NCBI RefSeq assembly: GCF_003026495.1
Contig: NZ_PYMA01000020.1
Location: 36,174-100,173, forward strand
DNA from: Photobacterium sanctipauli
Lineage (GTDB): Bacteria; Pseudomonadota; Gammaproteobacteria; Enterobacterales; Vibrionaceae
DNA: 64,000 nucleotides
Reading direction: 5' to 3'
Part shown: one piece after another, positions 50,285 to 59,504 of the stretch
Numbering within the stretch: position 1 is the stretch's first letter
Layout: each line of letters begins with the position of its first letter
Program-made: the position numbers and the translations under genes
Notes under the pieces: generated by a model
Databases searched by the model: none
The model's input: the letters and a program-made list of their open reading frames with translations, nothing else
Told to the model about the DNA's origin: nothing

Positions 50285-51296
50285 AGCCATGAAGCAACAG
50301 CGCGGTGTCGCCCTGATCGTGGTGTTGTTACTGCTGGCACTGATGACATTGCTGGCGGTGCAGATGAGTGAACGCTTACATCTGAGTTTTTACCGGGCAG
50401 AGAACCAGCTCCAGAACCAGCAGGCATTTTGGTTTGCGCAGGGAATGGAAGAGCTGGGCAAGGTGGCGATCAAGCAAGGTATCGACGACAGCGATACCGT
50501 CAACCTCAGCCAAGCATGGGCAACGCAAGGCCAGCGTTATCCGCTGGATGGCGGCGAGGCGGTGGGTAATATCCTCGACCGCCAGGCTTGCTTCAATATC
50601 AATGCGTTGTCGGGGTTGCAACCGTTAACTGACAGAACCAACAAACCGTATTTGGTGAAGGTGCTGCAAGCCACCTTGGAAGAAGCCGGGGTGGAAAGCT
50701 ACGACGCCGAGGTCGTTGCGGATTCGAGCTGGGAATATGTCGATCCTGACGAAGCGGTCCATGCGCCGTTTGGTGCCGGCGACAGTACCTATGAAGGGTT
50801 TCGCCCGCCGTATTTGCCGCCGCGGGATTGGATGGTCGATATCAGCGAGCTGCGTGCCGTTAACGGGGTCTCGGCTGATATTTTCAACCGGGTGAAATAT
50901 CTGGTGTGTGCTATCCCTACCAATACGCTGGCGGTGAACGTCAATACCCTGTACGAGCACCAGGCTGCCTTGTTGGTTGGGTTGTTTACCCCAAGGCTCT
51001 CGTTGTCGGATGCCCAACGTATTATCAATGAGCGCCCCTACGATGGCTGGGACAGCGTGGATGATTTTCTTGCCGAGTCTGCCTTGGGTGGGGTGGACGC
51101 GGATGTAAAAGAACAAGCCAAGGCCCACTTGGCCGTAAGCAGTGACTACTTCCAGCTAGACACGGAAGTACTGGTCGACCGTTCAAGGGTTCGGTTGGTA
51201 TCGCTGCTTAAACGAGATGGTGAAAACAAGGTGACGGTTGTTCGTCGCCGTTATGGAGGAATCAGTGAGCGAATTTCTGACAATCAGACTGAATAG
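50265..51296 (+). CDS. gspK: Type II secretion minor pseudopilin GspK
   Basis: GspK is the large capping pseudopilin of 335-343 residues. The prepilin motif is QQRGVALIVVLLLLALMT; as is usual for GspK, the residue after the Gly/Val junction is not the standard Phe-Thr pair and E5 is replaced. The globular part has the inserted domain (DGGEAVGNILDRQACFNINALSG, VNVNTLYEHQAALLVGL). The start could be 50265 or the ATG at 50289, which gives the expected short leader MKQQ. The end overlaps gspL by 32 bases. Confidence 0.94.
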   Translation: MMMNRARAMKQQRGVALIVVLLLLALMTLLAVQMSERLHLSFYRAENQLQNQQAFWFAQGMEELGKVAIKQGIDDSDTVNLSQAWATQGQRYPLDGGEAVGNILDRQACFNINALSGLQPLTDRTNKPYLVKVLQATLEEAGVESYDAEVVADSSWEYVDPDEAVHAPFGAGDSTYEGFRPPYLPPRDWMVDISELRAVNGVSADIFNRVKYLVCAIPTNTLAVNVNTLYEHQAALLVGLFTPRLSLSDAQRIINERPYDGWDSVDDFLAESALGGVDADVKEQAKAHLAVSSDYFQLDTEVLVDRSRVRLVSLLKRDGENKVTVVRRRYGGISERISDNQTE

Positions 51297-52557
51297 CCGC
51301 GCCGATCAGCCGGTTCAATGGTTAGTCTGGTCGCCACAGCAAAAAGAGGTGATTGCGTCAGGCCAGCTAGCATCGATCGCACAGCTTGATGATATTGCTG
51401 ACTACGCCGCTCAACGTGCTGTTTATGTCTTGGTTCCAACCAGTGATGTATTGCTGACGGAAGTGGCTATCCCCGCAGGTAGCAGCCGCCAGCTAGCAAC
51501 GGTATTGCCGTTCTTGCTTGAGGAAGAGTTGGCGCAGGATGTCGATGATCTTCACGTCCACCTGCTGCAAAAGTCCGGTGAGGTGGCGCAGGTGGCGGTC
51601 GTTGAGCACCGCAAGGTGGAATTTTGGCTATCAGCCCTGCTTGATAGTGGCTTCGAAGTGAAAAAAATGCTGCCCGACAGTTTGTGCCTGCCGCTGTTTG
51701 ACAACGGTTATAGTGCCGCCGAGCTCGAAGGCCAGTGGTTGATCCGCCAAGGGGAATCGCAAGGTGTTTGTGCCGAGTCCCAGTGGCTTGATGCTTGGTT
51801 GTCGGCCCAAAAAGCCCCATTGCGTTTTTCTGCCGAAGCCGCTGAGGAGGAAGAAGCCAGCGAGGAAAGCGAGGCAGAAAGCGAAGATACGGATCAAGCC
51901 GACAAGAGCGAGCAGCCGCTCGTGATCCACCACTACACGCCGGCACCAGCCGGTGTTTCAGGCGTTTGGCAGGCGGAGGCGCCGGAGCTGGTGATGCAGC
52001 TGCTGGCTCAAGGGGCGGCCACCAGTAAGGCTAACTTGCTATCTGGGGTCTACAAGCAGCAGCCGGTTTGGCGAAAATACCTCAAGCCTTGGCGCAAGGC
52101 CGCGATAGCGGCCGGTCTGGTGTTGTCCGTATTAATTGCTGAGCACCTGATTTCGGTACAGGCCATGGAAAAGCAGGCATTGGTTTACAAGGCCGAGAGT
52201 GAGCGTATCTTCCGCGAGGTGTTGCCGCAGTTTAACCGCATCCCGTCACAAAGTTATTTGAAGCGCCAGATGAACAGCGAACTGGCTCGCCTGGGTGGCA
52301 CGAGCTCGAACAACGGTATCTTGCCATGGTTGGCAGAGTTGCAACCGGCGTTGGCGAAAGTCCCGCAATTGTCGGTGCAAAACCTCAAGTACGATCAGAA
52401 TCGCAATGAGCTTCGTTTTCAGGCCGTGGCCTCTGACTTCCAGCACTTTGAGCAGCTTCGCACCTTGTTGCTGGAGGATTTTGAAATCGATCAGGGTCAG
52501 TTGAACCGAGAGGGTGAACAGGTGACCGGTGCCGTGGTGCTAAGGAGAAAATCATGA
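51265..52557 (+). CDS. gspL: Type II secretion protein GspL
   Basis: GspL tethers the ATPase GspE to the membrane. The 430-residue protein begins VSEFLTIRLNSRADQPVQWLVW (GTG at 51265, with GGAGG five bases upstream), continues with an actin-like cytoplasmic domain, and has a membrane helix (AAIAAGLVLSVLIAEHLI) and a ferredoxin-like periplasmic domain. An unusual highly acidic, low-complexity stretch (AEEEEASEESEAESEDTDQA) interrupts the cytoplasmic domain at roughly residues 190-215. The frame extends upstream to 51238 without a better start. It overlaps gspM by four bases. Confidence 0.95.
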   Translation: MSEFLTIRLNSRADQPVQWLVWSPQQKEVIASGQLASIAQLDDIADYAAQRAVYVLVPTSDVLLTEVAIPAGSSRQLATVLPFLLEEELAQDVDDLHVHLLQKSGEVAQVAVVEHRKVEFWLSALLDSGFEVKKMLPDSLCLPLFDNGYSAAELEGQWLIRQGESQGVCAESQWLDAWLSAQKAPLRFSAEAAEEEEASEESEAESEDTDQADKSEQPLVIHHYTPAPAGVSGVWQAEAPELVMQLLAQGAATSKANLLSGVYKQQPVWRKYLKPWRKAAIAAGLVLSVLIAEHLISVQAMEKQALVYKAESERIFREVLPQFNRIPSQSYLKRQMNSELARLGGTSSNNGILPWLAELQPALAKVPQLSVQNLKYDQNRNELRFQAVASDFQHFEQLRTLLLEDFEIDQGQLNREGEQVTGAVVLRRKS

Positions 52558-53030
52558 AGGCTTGGTGGACAGGCTTGAGCCCGCGTGAACAGCGCCTTGT
52601 GCTTGGCGGTGGGATTGCGATGCTGGTGGCGGTGCTGTACTGGGGGATCTGGCAACCGCTGGCTGCCTCGACGGAGAATGCCGAGCGCCGACTGAATAGC
52701 GAGCGCCAGTTGTTGACGTGGGTCAGCACAAAAGCCGACGAGATTGTGTCTTTGCGAAGCGCGACGGGCTCAACGGGTTCGGTGAGCGACAAGGGCTTGA
52801 ACCAGGTGGTGAATGAAACCACGCGCCAGTTTCGAATTGAGCTGATCCGTATCCAGCCTCGCGATGAGATGTTGCAGGTGTGGGTGAAGCCGCTCCCGTT
52901 TAATACCTTGGTTAATTGGCTGGCTTTTTTGCGTGATGAGCACGGTATTGACGCCCAGTTTCTGGATGTGTCGAAAACCGACCGCGCCGGTATGGTTGAA
53001 GTAAACCGCTTGCAGTTAGGGCGGGGGTAA
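52554..53030 (+). CDS. gspM: Type II secretion protein GspM
   Basis: GspM is the partner of GspL, 158 residues, with one N-terminal membrane helix (RLVLGGGIAMLVAVLYWGIW) and a ferredoxin-like periplasmic domain (FRIELIRIQPRDEMLQVWVKPLPFNTLVNWLA). MKAWWTGLSPREQRLVLGG is a typical GspM start. Overlaps gspL by four bases. Confidence 0.95.
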   Translation: MKAWWTGLSPREQRLVLGGGIAMLVAVLYWGIWQPLAASTENAERRLNSERQLLTWVSTKADEIVSLRSATGSTGSVSDKGLNQVVNETTRQFRIELIRIQPRDEMLQVWVKPLPFNTLVNWLAFLRDEHGIDAQFLDVSKTDRAGMVEVNRLQLGRG

Positions 53031-53032
53031 CA

Positions 53033-53791
53033 GTGAAATATAAATTATTGCTTGGCGCCTCGTTTGGTGCCGTTCTGGTGGGTAGCTTGGTTGCCCATGT
53101 TCCCGTCAGTTGGTTGTGGCAGCAAGCCCCCAAGGTACAGGGGCTGGAAGTCTCCGGGCTATCTGGCACGCCTTGGCAAGGGGCTGCCTCCCAGGTTCGT
53201 TGGCAAGGTATGAACTTAGGTCGGCTGCAGTGGGACATGAGGGTCTTGTCGCTGTTTACCGGTAAGGTGAAGCTGGATGTCCGCTTTGGTCAGGGGAGCG
53301 AAATGAACTTGGCTGGACGCGGCATGGTTGGCTACCAGTCCGCAGGCCCTTTTGCCGAGAACCTATTGGTCTCTTTACCCGCTAGCCAAATTGTTAATTA
53401 TGCGCCGATGACGGTGCCTGTCAGCTTGGCTGGTAATCTGGAGCTGACTTTGCGTAACTACCAGTTTGCTTCGCCTTATTGTGCCGAGCTGGATGGGGCA
53501 TTGGCATGGACGTCGGGCCAGGTGAATTCACCGCTGGGGGCATTGAACCCGGGGCCTGTGATTGCAGACTTAGCTTGTGAAGATGGCAAGGTACTTGCCA
53601 ATGTTGAGCAAGCTTCTGCCGATGTATCAAGTGAGTGGGCAGCAACCTTATCTCCGGGCAATCGCTATGCATTGGTGGGTTGGTTCAAGCCGGGTGCAGA
53701 GTTTCCTGCGCAGTTATCCCAGCAACTGAAATGGCTAGGTAACCCTGATCCAAAGGGGCAGTACAAAATCGATTACAACGGCCGCTTCTAG
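53033..53791 (+). CDS. gspN: Type II secretion protein GspN
   Basis: GspN, 252 residues, is the last gene of the operon; the gene is present only in some type II systems and its role is not settled. It has an N-terminal hydrophobic segment (LLLGASFGAVLVGSLVAHV) and a beta-rich remainder (VQGLEVSGLSGTPWQGAASQVRW, ELTLRNYQFASPYCAELDGALAWTSG). The start is GTG at 53033, two bases after gspM. The operon lacks gspO; the prepilin peptidase must be elsewhere, as in vibrios where PilD serves both systems. gspA and gspB are also absent here. Confidence 0.9.
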   Translation: MKYKLLLGASFGAVLVGSLVAHVPVSWLWQQAPKVQGLEVSGLSGTPWQGAASQVRWQGMNLGRLQWDMRVLSLFTGKVKLDVRFGQGSEMNLAGRGMVGYQSAGPFAENLLVSLPASQIVNYAPMTVPVSLAGNLELTLRNYQFASPYCAELDGALAWTSGQVNSPLGALNPGPVIADLACEDGKVLANVEQASADVSSEWAATLSPGNRYALVGWFKPGAEFPAQLSQQLKWLGNPDPKGQYKIDYNGRF

Positions 53792-53814
53792 TTCTGGATA
53801 TCCCCCCTGTTAAT

Positions 53815-53835
53815 ACCCGACTAACCTAGTCGGGT
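53815..53835 (+). terminator. Hairpin after gspN
   Basis: ACCCGACTA-ACC-TAGTCGGGT is a perfect nine-pair stem with a three-base loop, 24 bp after the gspN stop. No strong T-run follows, so termination strength is uncertain. Confidence 0.6.
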
Positions 53836-53943
53836 TAACGATTTCTTAATAAAAGTCTTTATTTCACGCGCTCATTACCATTAAATAACAATTATTGTCT
53901 CAGCTACCGCCTTTAGTGGGTGGTTACAGAAACAGGAACTCGC

Positions 53944-54495
53944 ATGGCTGCCAATCGTACCAAACCCGAAATTTTGGCAACGGAAGTTGTTGCTCAATCT
54001 CGGTTATTTAAAATTGAATCTTTGGATCTTCGTTTCTCTAATGGCGTTGAACGAACTTACGAGCGGATGAAGCCATCCAACCGCCATGCTGTGCTAGTGG
54101 TACCTGTTACCAAAGAAGGCGACTTGTTGTTGATCCGGGAGTATTCGGCTGGCACCGATCGCTACGAGCTTGGTTTCCCTAAAGGGCTGATTGATCTTGG
54201 GGAGTCGGCAGAAGAAGCGGCCAACCGAGAGCTGAAAGAAGAAATTGGCTTTGGTGCCAACCAGCTGCGACCGTTGAAAGAGGTGGTGCTGGCACCGTCT
54301 TATTTTTCCAGCCGCATGACCCTGTTTCTTGCCGAGGATCTGTACCCGGAATCGCTTGCCGGTGACGAGCCGGAGCCTTTGGAAATTGTCCGTTGGCCGC
54401 TGAGCCAGGTCGAGGAATTACTTCATCATTTAGATTTTGCCGAGGCGAGAAGCATTACCGCGCTTTTCCTTGCCCTTAAACAACTCTCGAAATAG
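53944..54495 (+). CDS. nudE: ADP-compounds hydrolase NudE
   Basis: NudE is a Nudix hydrolase cleaving ADP-ribose, Ap3A and NADH-type compounds. About 183 residues. The Nudix box is GFPKGLIDLGESAEEAANRE followed by LKEEIGF, with all invariant G, E, RE and EE residues. I chose the ATG at 53944, where CAGGA stands six bases upstream; the longer frame from 53920 lacks support. cysQ follows eight bases later, the usual nudE-cysQ pair. Confidence 0.95.
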   Translation: MAANRTKPEILATEVVAQSRLFKIESLDLRFSNGVERTYERMKPSNRHAVLVVPVTKEGDLLLIREYSAGTDRYELGFPKGLIDLGESAEEAANRELKEEIGFGANQLRPLKEVVLAPSYFSSRMTLFLAEDLYPESLAGDEPEPLEIVRWPLSQVEELLHHLDFAEARSITALFLALKQLSK

Positions 54496-54503
54496 GAGCG
54501 GAA

Positions 54504-55337
54504 ATGGACTTATCGAACCTATTGCCTCAGGTCATCGACATTGCCCGGGCGTCGGGCCAGGTGATCTTAGACATTTACCAGCGTGGCCAGTTTGAGAAGC
54601 AGGTGAAAAGTGATAATACGCCTGTCACCAGTGCCGATTTGGCTGCGCATAAATTGGTTGTTGCCAAGCTGTCGGAGCTAACACCGGATATTCCGGTGCT
54701 GTCGGAAGAAGATGCGGGTGTTCCGTTGGCTGAGCGTGCCGAGTGGCAGCGTTACTGGTTGGTTGATCCGCTGGACGGTACCCAGGAGTTTATTGCCGGC
54801 AGCGGTGACTTTGCCACGATTATCGCCTTGGTTGAAAATAACACGCCGATTATGGGCGTGGTTTACGCGCCGGTTTCCGGGGTGGTGTACTACGCCTATA
54901 AAGATAAGGGCGCATGGAAAACCACACCGGAAGGTGAGACGGTCCGAATTTCCACCCATCGCCACGAGCTGCCAACCCAGTCGCTGGCGGTAGCAATTAG
55001 CCGTCGCCAGGATATCAGCGCGATCACCAACCGTTTGGATCCGGCGCTCAACTATGATCTTGTGCCGCTAGGCTCGGCAGCATTGAAGTCCTGCTTGGTT
55101 GCCGAAGGTGCAGTGGATTGCTATCTCCGCCTTGGGCCGACGGGTGAATGGGATACTGCCGCAACGCAATGTATTGTCGAGGAGGCGGGTGGGCGCATTC
55201 TTAATACCCATCTCACACCGTTGTCATACAACGAGCGCGATACATTGGAGAACCCTAACTTCATTACCCTTGGGGATGAGAATTTGCCATGGTCATCGAT
55301 TCTGACGCCGGATGATCGGTTGATGGATGTAGAGTAG
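54504..55337 (+). CDS. cysQ: 3'(2'),5'-bisphosphate nucleotidase CysQ
   Basis: CysQ hydrolyses 3'-phosphoadenosine 5'-phosphate to AMP, removing a by-product of sulfate assimilation. The 277-residue protein carries the inositol-monophosphatase-fold metal motifs EEDAG (LSEEDAGVPL), WLVDPLDGTQEFIAG (DPLDGT) and the C-terminal GEWDTAATQCIVEEAGG (WDxAA). The ATG has AGGAG seven bases upstream. It is closed by a shared terminator at 55367. Confidence 0.97.
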   Translation: MDLSNLLPQVIDIARASGQVILDIYQRGQFEKQVKSDNTPVTSADLAAHKLVVAKLSELTPDIPVLSEEDAGVPLAERAEWQRYWLVDPLDGTQEFIAGSGDFATIIALVENNTPIMGVVYAPVSGVVYYAYKDKGAWKTTPEGETVRISTHRHELPTQSLAVAISRRQDISAITNRLDPALNYDLVPLGSAALKSCLVAEGAVDCYLRLGPTGEWDTAATQCIVEEAGGRILNTHLTPLSYNERDTLENPNFITLGDENLPWSSILTPDDRLMDVE

Positions 55338-55366
55338 TTTCCTGACCTGCGCTAACCATGAAAAAT

Positions 55367-55397
55367 AAAAACGGAGCCAATTGCGGCTCCGTTTTTT
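55367..55397. terminator. Bidirectional terminator between cysQ and sthA
   Basis: AAAAACGGAGCC-AATTGC-GGCTCCGTTTTTT is a perfect stem with A and T runs, between convergent genes. Confidence 0.93.
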
Positions 55398-55419
55398 ATT
55401 TTAGCCAGTAGGCTCATCG

Positions 55420-56835
55420 CTAGAATAAGCGATTAAGGCCATTAAGTGCGGCGACGCGGAATGCTTCGGCCATCGTTGGGTAGTTGAAGGTGGTATTAAC
55501 GAAGTAGTCGATGTTATTGCCTTCGCCTTTTTGCTCCATGATCGCCTGACCAATGTGGATGATCTCTGCTGCACGTTCCCCGAAACAATGGATCCCGAGG
55601 ATCTCCTTGGTTTCGCGGTGGAACAGGAGCTTCAGGCTACCGACTTCCGTACCGGCTATCTGGGCACGGGCAAGGTGCTTGAACTGCGAGCGGCCGACTT
55701 CGTACGGCACTTTCTCGGCGGTCAGCTCTTGCTCGGTTTTGCCGACGGAGCTGATTTCCGGAATGGTGTAGATTCCGGTAGGGATGTTTTCAATCAACCG
55801 GCCAAGCGCCTCGCCGTTGGCAATGGCCTGGGCAACGAATCGGCCTTGGTCATAGGCGGCGCTGGCGAGGCTTGGGTAGCCAACGACATCCCCGACGGCA
55901 TAGACGTGCTCGATATCGGTGCGGTAGTTCTCGTTCACTTTCAGTTGTCCGCGAGAATCCGGCTCTAGGCCCACCTTGCCTAGGTTTAGCCGGTCTGTAT
56001 TGCCTGTTCGGCCATTGGCGTAAAGCAGGCAGTCAGCGCGCATCTTCTTGCCGGATTGCAGGTGCAAGACCACCCCGTCTTCGGTGGGTTCGATTTTCTC
56101 GTAGGTTTCGCCGTTGCGGATCATGACGCCGCTGTTCCAGAAGTGGTAGGAAAGCGAGTCGGAAATTTCATTGTCGAGAAACTCAAGGAGCCGATCGCGG
56201 GTGTTGATCAAGTCGACCTTGACCCCAAGCCCTCGGAAGATGGAGGCATACTCGCTACCGATAACGCCGGCACCATAGATGATGATATGGCGCGGGTCGT
56301 GCTTGAGTTGCAAGATGGAGTCGCTGTCGTAAACACGGTCATGGCTAAAATCGACATCGGCTGGCTGGTAAGGGCGGGAGCCGGTGGCAATAACAAACTT
56401 GTCGGCACTGTAATACTCGCGGCTGCCATCGGGCTTTTTCACACTGACGGTATGTGTGCCGGTGAAGCTGGCCTCACCAAAAATAATGGTGCACTGGTTG
56501 CGATCATAAAAGCCCTGGCGCATGCGTGTCTGTTTGTTCACGACAACCTGGGCATGGCCGAGAATTTGGCTGAAGGTGCTATGCAAGGTCGAATTGTTCT
56601 TGCAATAAAGCGGGTTGTGATTGTATTCGATGATCCTGCTAACAGCATGGCGCAAGGCTTTTGACGGTATGGTTCCCCAGTGAGTACAACCTCCACCTAC
56701 ACTTTCTTCCCGTTCGATAATCGCGACATTGTATCCGGCTTTGGTTAGCCCCATTGCCGCCCCTTCACCACCGGGACCACTGCCGATAATGATGGCATCG
56801 AAATGTTGGGTAGCGGAATTTTTGCTTTTTGTCAT
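55420..56835 (-). CDS. sthA: Soluble pyridine nucleotide transhydrogenase
   Basis: SthA (UdhA) transfers hydride between NADPH and NAD+. The 471-residue flavoprotein has an FAD-binding motif IIIGSGPGGEGAAMGLTKAG, a second nucleotide fold around HIIIYGAGVIGSEYASIFRG, and FAD motif VYAVGDVVGYPSLASAA. As in other SthA proteins, the redox CxxxxC pair of classical disulfide oxidoreductases is absent: the site reads GGGCTHWGTIPSKALRH, with Thr in place of the second Cys. It is divergent from fabR, as in E. coli. Confidence 0.97.
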   Translation of the reverse strand: MTKSKNSATQHFDAIIIGSGPGGEGAAMGLTKAGYNVAIIEREESVGGGCTHWGTIPSKALRHAVSRIIEYNHNPLYCKNNSTLHSTFSQILGHAQVVVNKQTRMRQGFYDRNQCTIIFGEASFTGTHTVSVKKPDGSREYYSADKFVIATGSRPYQPADVDFSHDRVYDSDSILQLKHDPRHIIIYGAGVIGSEYASIFRGLGVKVDLINTRDRLLEFLDNEISDSLSYHFWNSGVMIRNGETYEKIEPTEDGVVLHLQSGKKMRADCLLYANGRTGNTDRLNLGKVGLEPDSRGQLKVNENYRTDIEHVYAVGDVVGYPSLASAAYDQGRFVAQAIANGEALGRLIENIPTGIYTIPEISSVGKTEQELTAEKVPYEVGRSQFKHLARAQIAGTEVGSLKLLFHRETKEILGIHCFGERAAEIIHIGQAIMEQKGEGNNIDYFVNTTFNYPTMAEAFRVAALNGLNRLF

Positions 56836-57068
56836 GCTTGGCCTTTATTATCATCCTTGCAACATTGCTGTCTCGTCATTTTAACTTCTTCTAAAAGCAG
56901 GTAGAATCAGTCATCGACGATAGGTAGGCAATGATCACGTTGTTCGGGCGTTGGGGAGTTAAAAATCTGATATCCGTGGAGCTTTTGTTGCAATGTGCGA
57001 GTTTGTGAGCCAACAGTAAATCTGGCGATTCCGGCTTTGATTAAGCCTATGTCAGGAATTACTATGTT

Positions 57069-57096
57069 TTGATGGCTGTGAAAAAGCGCGTATAGT
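57069..57096 (+). promoter_or_regulatory. fabR promoter
   Basis: TTGATG (57069-57074), a 16-bp spacer and TATAGT (57091-57096) form a good sigma-70 promoter 45 bp before the fabR ATG. The rest of the 305-bp sthA-fabR gap (56836-57140) shows no other recognisable element or gene. Confidence 0.75.
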
Positions 57097-57140
57097 GGCA
57101 ACAACTTGCGCAAGATAATCCGAAGAGAACCAAGAAAACC

Positions 57141-57773
57141 ATGGGTATTAGGGCTCAACAGAAAGAAAAAACCCGCCGTTCATTAATTGATGCTGCATTT
57201 AACCAGTTAAGTGCGGAGCGTAGCTTTTCGAGCCTCAGCCTACGTGAAGTGGCAAGGGAGGCAGGCATTGCGCCGACGTCTTTCTACCGTCATTTTAAAG
57301 ATATGGATGAGCTCGGTTTGACCATGGTCGATGAAGGCGGCTTGATTTTACGTCAGCTGATGCGTCAGGCTCGTCAGCGCATTGCCAAAGAAGGCAGTGT
57401 GATCCGTACTTCGGTCGAGACGTTTATGGAATTTATCGAGGGGAGTCCTAACGTTTTTCGCTTATTGCTGCGTGAGCGTTCTGGTACTTCTCCGGCATTC
57501 AGGGCGGCGGTTGCCCGCGAAATCCAGCATTTCGTGGCGGAACTCACCGAATACCTGGTTGCGAAAACAGGGGTAACCCACGATGAAGCCTACACTCAGG
57601 CGGAAGCGTCGGTCACCTTGGTATTTAGTTCCGGTGCCGAGGCGCTGGATCTTGATAGTCATGCTCGAGCTGAGCATGCCGAAAGATTGATTATGCAATT
57701 GCGAATGATTGCAAAAGGTGCCTACTGGTACCGTAAAGAGCGTGAGCGTCGTGAGCTCAGGCAAAAACTCTAA
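57141..57773 (+). CDS. fabR: Fatty-acid biosynthesis repressor FabR
   Basis: FabR is a TetR-family repressor that controls fabA/fabB and so the saturated/unsaturated fatty-acid balance. It has 210 residues. The helix-turn-helix is in the first 55 residues: TRRSLIDAAFNQLSAERSFS, then SLREVAREAGIAPTSFYRHFKDMDELG. The C-terminal ligand domain includes RLLLRERSGTSPAFRAAV. It is followed by yijD after 24 bp in the same operon, and neighbours sthA, exactly as in E. coli. Confidence 0.97.
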   Translation: MGIRAQQKEKTRRSLIDAAFNQLSAERSFSSLSLREVAREAGIAPTSFYRHFKDMDELGLTMVDEGGLILRQLMRQARQRIAKEGSVIRTSVETFMEFIEGSPNVFRLLLRERSGTSPAFRAAVAREIQHFVAELTEYLVAKTGVTHDEAYTQAEASVTLVFSSGAEALDLDSHARAEHAERLIMQLRMIAKGAYWYRKERERRELRQKL

Positions 57774-57797
57774 CTTCATTTTTGTTGGTGAAAGGAT

Positions 57798-58172
57798 ATG
57801 AACAAAGATCAAATTAAAGCTGAACGCAAAACATTGGTGATGTCGCTGCTAGCTGGCTTGTGTGGTAACGCTACACTGGCAGTGCTGACTTCAAGCGCGG
57901 TATCATTTTCTGTTTTCCCTGTGATTGCGTTCGCGTTGGCAATCTACTGCCTATACCAGGAATACCTAAGCAAGCCGATGTCTGAAGGCACCCCGGCGAT
58001 TGCTTTTGCCTGTTTCCTTGTTGGTGCGTTCGGTTACTCGGCGTTCCTACGCGCAATGTCGCCTGACATGGGCTCAAACTTCTTGCCGCTAATGATCACC
58101 CTAGGCCTATTGTTCTGGGTGACATACAAAATGGGCTTTATGACGCCTAAGAAAGAAGAAGCGCAAGCATAA
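57798..58172 (+). CDS. yijD: YijD, DUF1422 membrane protein
   Basis: YijD is a small inner-membrane protein of 124 residues, with about four hydrophobic segments (LVMSLLAGLCGNATLAVLTSS, FSVFPVIAFALAIYCLYQEYL, IAFACFLVGAFGYSAFL, LPLMITLGLLFWVTYKMGF). Its function is unknown. It is cotranscribed with fabR, the conserved arrangement. A terminator shared with trmA follows at 58194. Confidence 0.93.
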   Translation: MNKDQIKAERKTLVMSLLAGLCGNATLAVLTSSAVSFSVFPVIAFALAIYCLYQEYLSKPMSEGTPAIAFACFLVGAFGYSAFLRAMSPDMGSNFLPLMITLGLLFWVTYKMGFMTPKKEEAQA

Positions 58173-58193
58173 GCTAAATTAGCTTCGACCAAC

Positions 58194-58222
58194 AAAAAAG
58201 GCGCTGATAGCGCCTTTTTTAG
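58194..58222. terminator. Bidirectional terminator between yijD and trmA
   Basis: AAAAAAGGCGC-TGATA-GCGCCTTTTTT is a compact stem with A and T runs between convergent genes. Confidence 0.92.
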
Positions 58223-58243
58223 TTTCTGCTGCCTGCCGAGCGG

Positions 58244-59350
58244 TTATTTGCGCTCGAGCAGTACACCGGCTTCCATATGGTGGGTATATGGGAACTGATC
58301 GAACAGGGCAAAGCGAGTAATACGGTGGGTTTCGCTTAGGATATCCAAGTTGTCTTTCAGTGTATCCGGGTTGCAAGAGATATACATGATACGGTCGTAA
58401 CCCTGCACCATGCGACAAGTGCCCTCATCCATACCTGAGCGCGGTGGATCAACAAAAATCGTGTTGCAGTTGTAGCTCTGGAGGTCGATATTTTGATCTT
58501 TTAGGCGGCGGAATTCGCGCTTGCCTTCCATTGCGTCGGTAAAGTCTTCTGCCGACATGCGGATGATCTGCACATTATCGATGTTGTTGACTGCAATATT
58601 GTATTGGGCTGAATCAACGGAAGGCTTGGCCAACTCGGTAGCCAGTACGCGCTCGAAGTTTTTAGCTAGGGCTAGCGAGAAGTTACCGTTACCGCAGTAC
58701 AGTTCGAGCAAGTCACCTTCGCTGTCTTGGGTGCAATCGACAGCCCACTCCAGCATTTTCTGGGCAACTTCACCGTTAGGCTGGGTGAAGCTGTTTTCCA
58801 CTTGCTTGTAGGTAAGGGTGCGGTCGTGAACTGTCAGCTTTTCGATAACGTATTCTTGGTCGAGGACGATTTTCTGCTTACGGGCACGGCCGATGAAGTT
58901 AAGGTTGAAGCCTTCGTCGTTCAGGCGTTGCTTCAGCGCTTTGGCTTCTGCTACCCACTCTTCATCCAGTTGGCGGTGGTAAAGCAGGGATACCAAGATT
59001 TCGCCGCTAAGCGTTGAGAGAAAATCCACTTGGAATAGTTTGTGGCGCAAGGCTTTGACTGGCTTAAGAGCATCAACCAGTAATGGCATTAAGTCGTTGA
59101 TCAAACGGCTGGCCGCTGGGAACTGATCAACGCGGTACTTTTCGCGCGTTTCTTGGTTGAACATAATGTAGAACAAGTCTTCGCCTTCATGCCAAACGCG
59201 GAACTCTGCACGCATGCGGTAATGTTCGGCTGGCGAGGCAAACACCTCTAGTTCAGGGGTTTCAAAATCCGCAAAGATATTTTGAATACGCGCTGCTTTT
59301 TCATCTAGCTGTGGTTGGTATTCAGCTGGATTAATCGCGGTGGATGCCAT
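58244..59350 (-). CDS. trmA: tRNA (uracil-5-)-methyltransferase TrmA
   Basis: TrmA makes ribothymidine at position 54 of tRNA (m5U54). It has 368 residues (E. coli: 366). The SAM-binding motif is DLLELYCGNGNFSLALA, the motif IV is VDPPRSGMDEGT, and the nucleophilic cysteine lies in YISCNPDTLKDNL; the terminal HMEAGVLLERK is typical, with the general base in HMEAGVLLE. It lacks an iron-sulfur cluster motif, unlike RlmD. It is divergent from btuB; their upstream regions share the 59351-59764 gap. Confidence 0.98.
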   Translation of the reverse strand: MASTAINPAEYQPQLDEKAARIQNIFADFETPELEVFASPAEHYRMRAEFRVWHEGEDLFYIMFNQETREKYRVDQFPAASRLINDLMPLLVDALKPVKALRHKLFQVDFLSTLSGEILVSLLYHRQLDEEWVAEAKALKQRLNDEGFNLNFIGRARKQKIVLDQEYVIEKLTVHDRTLTYKQVENSFTQPNGEVAQKMLEWAVDCTQDSEGDLLELYCGNGNFSLALAKNFERVLATELAKPSVDSAQYNIAVNNIDNVQIIRMSAEDFTDAMEGKREFRRLKDQNIDLQSYNCNTIFVDPPRSGMDEGTCRMVQGYDRIMYISCNPDTLKDNLDILSETHRITRFALFDQFPYTHHMEAGVLLERK

Positions 59351-59504
59351 GTCATTGCCTCAAACTGCTCAAAATAAGAGCGCAGATTTTATTGCATTGT
59401 TGACTGATGTCCAGTGTTAGCGGTGATAAAAATGCTGCGACTAGCCATATTTCAGTTTACACCACCGATGAAGCTAGACATTCGCCTGAATGATTATTAG
59501 CATT

